From an uncultured Clostridia bacterium (GTDB lineage Bacteria > Bacillota > Clostridia > Christensenellales > CAG-917), in the NCBI GenBank assembly GCA_937881285.1, contig CALGEU010000199.1, forward strand, positions 1 through 11,119: a stretch of 11,119 bases of DNA, written 5' to 3'. Shown here one piece after another: positions 6,632 to 11,119 of this stretch. Under the pieces are notes generated by a model that did no database searches, was not told the DNA's origin, and saw nothing but the letters and a program-made list of their open reading frames with translations. Every line of letters starts with the position of its first letter. Within the stretch, counting starts at the first letter, position 1. The translations under genes and the position numbers were made by a program.

Positions 6632-7045
6632 ATGATTAAATTCATCACAGGCGCAAAAGGTACAGGCAAAACCAAAATTATCATCGATATGGCAAACGAC
6701 AACGTCGAAACCGCAAAAGGCGACATCGTCTTCGTGACGGATACGGACAGATATATGTATTCTCTTCGTTATCAGGTTCGCGTGGTCAACGCCAAACAAC
6801 TCAAGAAGGGCGACGCACCTATCAGTGAAGAAGCACTCATCGGTTTCATCAAAGGTTTGCTCGCAGGCAACCACGATATAGAAACTCTCTACATCGACGG
6901 CGCACACAGAATGCTCGGCAAGACCGTTTTCGAAATGGAAGACTTCTTCAACGACATTCGCGAAGTGGCAAAGAACACAAATACGCAATTCGTGATCACC
7001 GTCAGCGAAAACGAAGAAAATTTTCCGGAGTTTCTTCGCAAGTAA
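6632..7045 (+). CDS. Small P-loop NTPase-like protein of unknown function
   Basis: This 137-residue protein opens with a strand and Walker A motif, GAKGTGKT at 7-14. The segment ETLYIDGAHRML, with Asp89 after a hydrophobic strand, looks like a Walker B. A further strand (TQFVITVSENEE) is near the C-terminus. It resembles a conserved short clostridial family usually labelled only as ATP-binding protein (sometimes, misleadingly, as PilT). It is too short for a full AAA+ or kinase domain and carries no recognised partner domain. An excellent ribosome binding site (CGGAGGTG) is 5 bases before the ATG. It is first in a unit with thrC, 9 bases upstream of it. Function unknown; nucleotide binding is inferred from the motifs. 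Confidence 0.85.
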   Translation: MIKFITGAKGTGKTKIIIDMANDNVETAKGDIVFVTDTDRYMYSLRYQVRVVNAKQLKKGDAPISEEALIGFIKGLLAGNHDIETLYIDGAHRMLGKTVFEMEDFFNDIREVAKNTNTQFVITVSENEENFPEFLRK

Positions 7046-7054
7046 GGATCGGTT

Positions 7055-8539
7055 ATGAAATACACCAGCACCAGAAATTCCGAAGTCGAGATTTCTGCGA
7101 GCCAAGCGATTGTAAAAGGTATTTCGGATGACGGCGGACTTTTCGTTCCGTCGTCGTTTCCGATTTTAAGCAAAAAAGACTTTGAAGACCTTATCGCGCT
7201 CGACTATCCCGCTCGCATCGCAAAAATTCTGTCCCTTTATATGGACGAATTTTCTTTTGACGAATTGTTGGTTTACGCATCGAAAGCATATTCGCGCTTT
7301 GACGGAGACGCTTGCCCCGTCGTGAAAGTGGAAGACGGGCTTTTTATGCTCGAACTTTGGCACGGTCCGACTTGTGCGTTTAAGGATATGGCTCTCACGC
7401 TGTTGCCTTATCTTTTGCTTGCAAGCAAGCAAAAACTCGGCATAACCGACAAGACGTTGATTCTCACCGCAACGAGCGGAGACACGGGAAAAGCGGCTCT
7501 TGAAGGTTTCAAAGACGTTGACGGAACGGAAGTCGTCGTGTTTTATCCCAGCGAAGGCGTGAGCGAAATGCAACGCATGCAAATGGTCACGCAAAAGGGT
7601 AAAAATTTGCACGTTTTCGGGATAAAAGGCAATTTTGACGACGCGCAAACCGCCGTGAAGCGTATTTTCACGGACGAAGATGTCGTAAATACGCTAAAAA
7701 GCAAAGGCATCGAGATGTCAAGCGCAAACTCCATAAACTGGGGAAGACTTGCGCCGCAAATCGCATATTATATTTCTGCATACTGCGACCTTGTCGACGC
7801 GGAAGAAATATCTCTCGGAGACGAAGTGGAATTCGTCGTGCCGACAGGCAATTTCGGCGACGTGCTTGCAGGGTATTACGCTTATCGAATGGGACTTCCC
7901 GTGAAAAAGTTCATCATAGCGTCAAACGCAAACAACGTTCTCACCGATTTTTTCAATACGGGCGTTTACAATGCAAAGCGCGATTTTTACAGAACGATGT
8001 CGCCGTCTATGGATATTCTCGTATCGAGCAATCTTGAAAGATTGATATACGAGTTGTTCGGCAGAGACGACGAAAAAGTGCGCAAGTTGTATTCAGACTT
8101 GAAGACCACCGGAAAATTCGAGATAAATCTCGACGAAGTGGACGTTTCAAAGTTCGAAGCGGGCTGGGCGGACGAAGAAGATACGAAAAACGCAATATCT
8201 ACATTTTTCGACCTTGACGACTACATTATGGACACGCACACCGCGGTTGCCGCAAGCGTATACAACGACTATTCTTGCGAGACCGACGACGAAACGACGG
8301 CGATTATCGTGTCCACGGCAAATCCGTACAAATTTCCCGTTGACGTTCTCGGCGCAATCGGCGGAAGAGAAAAAGACCCGTATAAAGCGATTATGAAACT
8401 TTTCAGTCTCACCGCGCTCGACTGTCCCGAAAGTATCTACGAGTTGCAGGGAGCAAGGGAAATTCACACGAGAGTTATCGACCGCTCGGAGACGAAGAAA
8501 GTCGTTCTCGAAGTCGCGGATGAAATGAACAGAGAATAA
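7055..8539 (+). CDS. thrC: Threonine synthase
   Basis: This 494-residue PLP enzyme converts O-phosphohomoserine to L-threonine. The N-terminal threonine-synthase domain begins MKYTSTRN and includes GISDDGGLFVPSSFP. The PLP lysine is Lys110 in HGPTCAFKDMAL. The phosphate-binding loop ATSGDTGKAAL starts at 139, PTGNFGDVLAGYYAYRMGLP starts at 263, and SPSMDILVSSNLERL follows. Length and motifs fit the longer, E. coli/yeast-type class. The TAAGGA at 7043-7048 contains the stop codon of the preceding gene and serves as its ribosome binding site, so the two are translated in tandem. No terminator lies between it and trpS. No threonine leader peptide or attenuator was seen nearby. Confidence 0.96.
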   Translation: MKYTSTRNSEVEISASQAIVKGISDDGGLFVPSSFPILSKKDFEDLIALDYPARIAKILSLYMDEFSFDELLVYASKAYSRFDGDACPVVKVEDGLFMLELWHGPTCAFKDMALTLLPYLLLASKQKLGITDKTLILTATSGDTGKAALEGFKDVDGTEVVVFYPSEGVSEMQRMQMVTQKGKNLHVFGIKGNFDDAQTAVKRIFTDEDVVNTLKSKGIEMSSANSINWGRLAPQIAYYISAYCDLVDAEEISLGDEVEFVVPTGNFGDVLAGYYAYRMGLPVKKFIIASNANNVLTDFFNTGVYNAKRDFYRTMSPSMDILVSSNLERLIYELFGRDDEKVRKLYSDLKTTGKFEINLDEVDVSKFEAGWADEEDTKNAISTFFDLDDYIMDTHTAVAASVYNDYSCETDDETTAIIVSTANPYKFPVDVLGAIGGREKDPYKAIMKLFSLTALDCPESIYELQGAREIHTRVIDRSETKKVVLEVADEMNRE

Positions 8540-8580
8540 AAACATACAGAACGTACTCATAGCATACGGAAGGTATATTT

Positions 8581-9582
8581 ATGGAAAACGAAAAACAAAA
8601 AGTGGTATACAGCGCACTGAAACCGACTGGCGATTTGCAACTCGGCAACTATATCGGCGCACTCAAAAACATGGTCAGATTGCAGGACGATTACAACTGC
8701 ATTTACACCATTGCAGATATGCACGCAATCACCGTTGACAACGTGCCGGCGGACCTTCGACGTCGCACTTACGATTTTATGGCACTCTTTCTTGCAATAG
8801 GGCTCGACCCGGAAAAGAGTATTCTTTTCGTGCAATCGCAAGTGCCGCAACACGCCGAACTTGCCTGGGTGCTCGATTGCAATACGCAATTCGGAGAAGC
8901 GAGCCGCATGACTCAATTCAAAGAAAAGAGCCAGAAAGCCCCCGAAAACGTCAATCTCGGACTTTTCACGTATCCTACGCTTATGGCGGCGGATATTCTG
9001 CTTTATCAGACGGATCTCGTGCCTATCGGAAAAGACCAGAAACAACATCTGGAACTTGCTCGCGACATCGCTTGCCGTTTCAATTCCAAATATTCGCCGA
9101 CGTTCGTCGTTCCCGACGGAATTTTCCCAAAACAGGGCGCAAAGATTTTCAATCTTCTCGACCCGACCACGAAGATGGGCAAGACGGACGACAACACCAA
9201 CGGAGTTATCCACCTTCTCGACAAGCCCGACGATATTATGCGCAAGTTTAAGCGTGCGGTGACGGACTGCGGAGACAGCATCGTCTTTTCCGAAGACAAG
9301 CCAGGAATAAGCAACCTTATCACGATATATTCTGTCATCACCGATACGCCTGTCGAAAACGTAGAAAAAGAGTTTGCAGGGGCGTCATACGCCGATTTCA
9401 AGACCAAAGTCGGTGAAGCGGTGGTGGAATATCTCCGTCCCATTCAGGAAAAACATGCGTATCTCATGTCGCACAAGGATTATCTCGAAGACGTCATGAG
9501 AAACGGTGCGGCGCAAGCAATGCGCATCGCAAACAAGACGCTTGCTAAAGTGTACAGAAAAGTCGGATTTGTGCAAGTCTGA
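8581..9582 (+). CDS. trpS: Tryptophanyl-tRNA synthetase
   Basis: This 333-residue class Ic aminoacyl-tRNA synthetase attaches tryptophan to tRNA-Trp. The Rossmann fold opens with VVYSALKPTGDLQLGNYIGA. The HIGH-type motif is the LGN at 21-23, preceded by KPTG in place of the commoner QPSG. Later segments match TrpRS: DMHAITVDN, QVPQHAELAWVL, TYPTLMAADILLYQ and DLVPIGKDQKQHLELARDIA. The KMSKS loop reads Lys-Met-Gly-Lys-Thr at 198-202: both lysines are kept, but Ser200 and Ser202 of the consensus are Gly and Thr. Length is normal. GGAAGG at 8569-8574 precedes the ATG. Only 41 bases separate it from thrC, too few for a T-box leader. Confidence 0.96.
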   Translation: MENEKQKVVYSALKPTGDLQLGNYIGALKNMVRLQDDYNCIYTIADMHAITVDNVPADLRRRTYDFMALFLAIGLDPEKSILFVQSQVPQHAELAWVLDCNTQFGEASRMTQFKEKSQKAPENVNLGLFTYPTLMAADILLYQTDLVPIGKDQKQHLELARDIACRFNSKYSPTFVVPDGIFPKQGAKIFNLLDPTTKMGKTDDNTNGVIHLLDKPDDIMRKFKRAVTDCGDSIVFSEDKPGISNLITIYSVITDTPVENVEKEFAGASYADFKTKVGEAVVEYLRPIQEKHAYLMSHKDYLEDVMRNGAAQAMRIANKTLAKVYRKVGFVQV

Positions 9583-9602
9583 TTTTAATGCGCGTTTAAT
9601 TG

Positions 9603-9618
9603 ACATACTTTAATATGT
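9603..9618. other. Small palindrome ACATA-N6-TATGT before the DUF5685 gene
   Basis: ACATA (9603-9607) and TATGT (9614-9618) form an interrupted palindrome in the 52-base gap between trpS and DUF5685. It overlaps a TTGACA (9600-9605) that has no -10 box at the right distance. It could be an operator half-site pair, but a 5-base arm can occur by chance. Confidence 0.2.
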
Positions 9619-9634
9619 AACACAGGAGCAAAGA

Positions 9635-10495
9635 ATGTTTGGATACGTGATACCCGACAAACAGAATATGTATATAAAGGATTTCAACGTGTTTCAGGCG
9701 TTTTATTGCGGACTGTGCAAGACGCTCGGCGAGACGGGGTCGCAAATCACCAGACTTTGCACCAACTACGACGTGACGTTTTACAACGTGCTTGTCCATT
9801 CGCTTGCAAATCTCGACGTGAAATTCGAGCGGAAGTTGTGCGTGTACAACGGCAAGAAAAAAGTCGTCGTTTCAACCGACGAGTTGTCGAAAAAGATGGC
9901 GGACATTGCCGTTATGCTTGTTTATTACAACGCAGAAGACGACGTCACCGACGGCAAAAAATCGCGCATACTCATCAAGTGGAGACTCTCCGCTCGCAAG
10001 AGAAAAGCGGCAAAACGCTTGCCTGAAATCGACGAGATGATGAAGAAAAGTTTTTCATCGCTCAATGCGCTTGAAAAACAGAAGTGCGACAGCATAGACA
10101 GAGTCGCAGACACTTTCGCCACTCTTATGAGAGATATAACTCGCTCTCTCATAAAGACCGACGACGTCATAGACACGTTCACCTACAATCTCGGGCGTCT
10201 CGTATATTTGCTCGACGCGGTGGACGACGTTGAGAAAGACCAGAAGAAAAACAGATACAATCCGCTGTTGCTCAATTACGGCGAATGTACAAATAAGCAA
10301 GATTATCTTGTCAAAAACGCAGATGAACTGTCGTTTTTGTTGAAATCGACGTATAACAAGATGGTGGGCAGTTACAACGCCATGAACATCGTCAAGTACG
10401 AAGGCGTGCTCAGCAACACCGTCTATCTCGGCATAAAAATGCAGATGGAGCGTTTGCTCAAAGGAGAAGAAAAATGCCAACTAACCCGTTTGTGA
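9635..10495 (+). CDS. DUF5685 family protein
   Basis: This 286-residue protein of unknown function belongs to the DUF5685 family by its hallmark start, MFGYVIPDKQNM, and FQAFYCGLCKTLGETG, with a conserved CxxC at Cys25/Cys28. It is predicted soluble and largely helical. Two Asp-rich motifs stand out: DDVTDGKKSR from Asp102, and DAVDDVEKD at 194-202 followed by RYNPLLLNYG. The basic stretch KWRLSARKRKAAKRLPE lies between them. Start at 9635 is supported by AGGAG at 9624-9628. No terminator separates it from trpS, so read-through expression is possible, and its end overlaps the next gene by 22 bases. That overlap strongly suggests a shared function with the J-domain-like protein. Family assignment is from recalled motifs. 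Confidence 0.85.
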   Translation: MFGYVIPDKQNMYIKDFNVFQAFYCGLCKTLGETGSQITRLCTNYDVTFYNVLVHSLANLDVKFERKLCVYNGKKKVVVSTDELSKKMADIAVMLVYYNAEDDVTDGKKSRILIKWRLSARKRKAAKRLPEIDEMMKKSFSSLNALEKQKCDSIDRVADTFATLMRDITRSLIKTDDVIDTFTYNLGRLVYLLDAVDDVEKDQKKNRYNPLLLNYGECTNKQDYLVKNADELSFLLKSTYNKMVGSYNAMNIVKYEGVLSNTVYLGIKMQMERLLKGEEKCQLTRL

Positions 10496-11115
10496 TTCTC
10501 GGCGTGGATAAAAACGCAACGCAAAGCGAAATCCTTGAAGCGTACAAACAAAAACGAGCCTATTATCAGGCTCACGTTTTCGACGAAGGAGAAAGCGGCA
10601 CGCAGGCGGCAAGCATGCTCAATCAACTCGACGACGCATATCAACAGGCTATGGAAATGGCTGTCGAGTCGGCAACCGTTACGGGCGAAGGCGAGTCCGC
10701 CTACGAGCAAGTCAAGCAAGCGATTCGTTCAAAAGACATTGAAACCGCGCAAAAACTTCTCGACGATATGTCCTATCGCGGCGCAGAATGGCACTATTAT
10801 CAATCGGTTGTGTTTTATGAGAAAAACTGGCTCAACGACACGAAAAAACAACTTGAAATCGCGCTTCAAATGGAGCCGCAAAACGAGAAGTATCAACGCG
10901 CTCTCGACAACCTGAAAAAGAAAATCGACGGTTCTCGTCCATACGACAAAGAAGGTTCGCAAGGCGTTTACAACGCCGATTCGACTCAAACCGACCGCAC
11001 CTACACTCAGCGCGACGGCGCGGTTGCAGACGGACTTTGCACTGCTTGTCAGGCACTTTGGTGTGCGGATTGTTGTTGTGAGTGTATGGGCGGCGATCTC
11101 ATCCGCTGCTGCTAA
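10474..11115 (+). CDS. Degenerate J-domain protein with Cys-rich C-terminal tail
   Basis: Residues ~4-60 of this 213-residue protein look like a DnaJ domain (NPFVILGVDKNATQSEILEAY and LDDAYQQAM). The HPD tripeptide needed to stimulate Hsp70 is missing: the aligned stretch reads Gln32-Ala33-His34. A helical, TPR-like middle follows, ~70-152 (VKQAIRSKDIETAQKLLDD, WHYYQSVVFYEKNW, ALQMEPQNEKYQRALDNL). A polar linker then leads to a tail with nine cysteines between 189 and 213: C189, C192, C197, C200-C202, C204, C212 and C213, around ADCCCECMGGDLIRCC. That tail recurs in clostridial DnaJ-like proteins and could bind metal or be lipid-modified; neither is shown here. AAAGGAGAAG at 10460-10469 is its ribosome binding site, inside the DUF5685 gene. 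It ends 4 bases before the window does. Confidence 0.85.
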   Translation: MPTNPFVILGVDKNATQSEILEAYKQKRAYYQAHVFDEGESGTQAASMLNQLDDAYQQAMEMAVESATVTGEGESAYEQVKQAIRSKDIETAQKLLDDMSYRGAEWHYYQSVVFYEKNWLNDTKKQLEIALQMEPQNEKYQRALDNLKKKIDGSRPYDKEGSQGVYNADSTQTDRTYTQRDGAVADGLCTACQALWCADCCCECMGGDLIRCC

Positions 11116-11119
11116 AAAC

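Noticed and set aside
8557..9213. 218-codon minus-strand frame opposite trpS
   Set aside because: Shadow of TrpRS; no domain, no start context.
9600..9623. TTGACA before DUF5685 as a -35 box
   Set aside because: No TATAAT-like hexamer lies 16 to 18 bases downstream; that position falls in the ribosome binding site, so I do not call a promoter.

Overview
The window reads as a chromosomal stretch from an anaerobic member of the Clostridia (Bacillota), probably a lineage known mostly from metagenomes. The evidence is a TM1266-type regulator usually tied to [FeFe]-hydrogenase maturation, the clostridial order rpmE / DUF1385 / prmC / prfA, strong Shine-Dalgarno sites, a DUF5685 gene, and a J-domain-like protein with the Cys-rich C-terminus I associate with Firmicutes. 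Every gene lies on the + strand and uses the standard code. No tRNA, rRNA, CRISPR array, transposase or phage gene was seen.

Layout. (1) 18-2812: a small TM1266-family regulator followed by a tightly packed substrate-binding lipoprotein, permease and ATPase of the NitT/TauT (SsuABC/NMT1-like) ABC importer class. The operon ends at a weak AT-rich hairpin. (2) 2869-3236: rpmE (zinc-ribbon L31) as its own unit, with a perfect sigma-70 consensus promoter and an intrinsic terminator. (3) 3179-3467: a 289-base gap, filled almost entirely by the terminator, a long imperfect inverted repeat and an AT-rich repeat ending in a hairpin. These look like dispersed non-coding elements. (4) 3468-6472: one large ORF fusing a DUF1385 membrane domain to the release-factor methyltransferase PrmC, overlapping by 4 bases the gene for its expected substrate, RF1 (prfA). 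(5) 6584-9582: a new promoter, a small P-loop NTPase, threonine synthase (thrC) and tryptophanyl-tRNA synthetase (trpS, with a variant KMSKS loop). (6) 9635-11115: a coupled pair, DUF5685 and a degenerate J-domain protein with nine cysteines in its last 25 residues.

How the genes work together. Blocks 2 to 5 are mostly translation and amino-acid housekeeping: a ribosomal protein, termination-factor modification, RF1, Thr synthesis and Trp charging. Block 1 is an uptake system whose substrate cannot be read from sequence, but whose first gene suggests a link to hydrogenase or cofactor metabolism. Block 6 is the least understood part. DUF5685 carries two Asp-rich motifs that superficially resemble class I isoprenoid-synthase motifs, and its partner has lost the HPD that J-domains need to stimulate Hsp70. 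That pair is my best candidate for an undescribed system. The membrane-fused PrmC is the second most interesting item.
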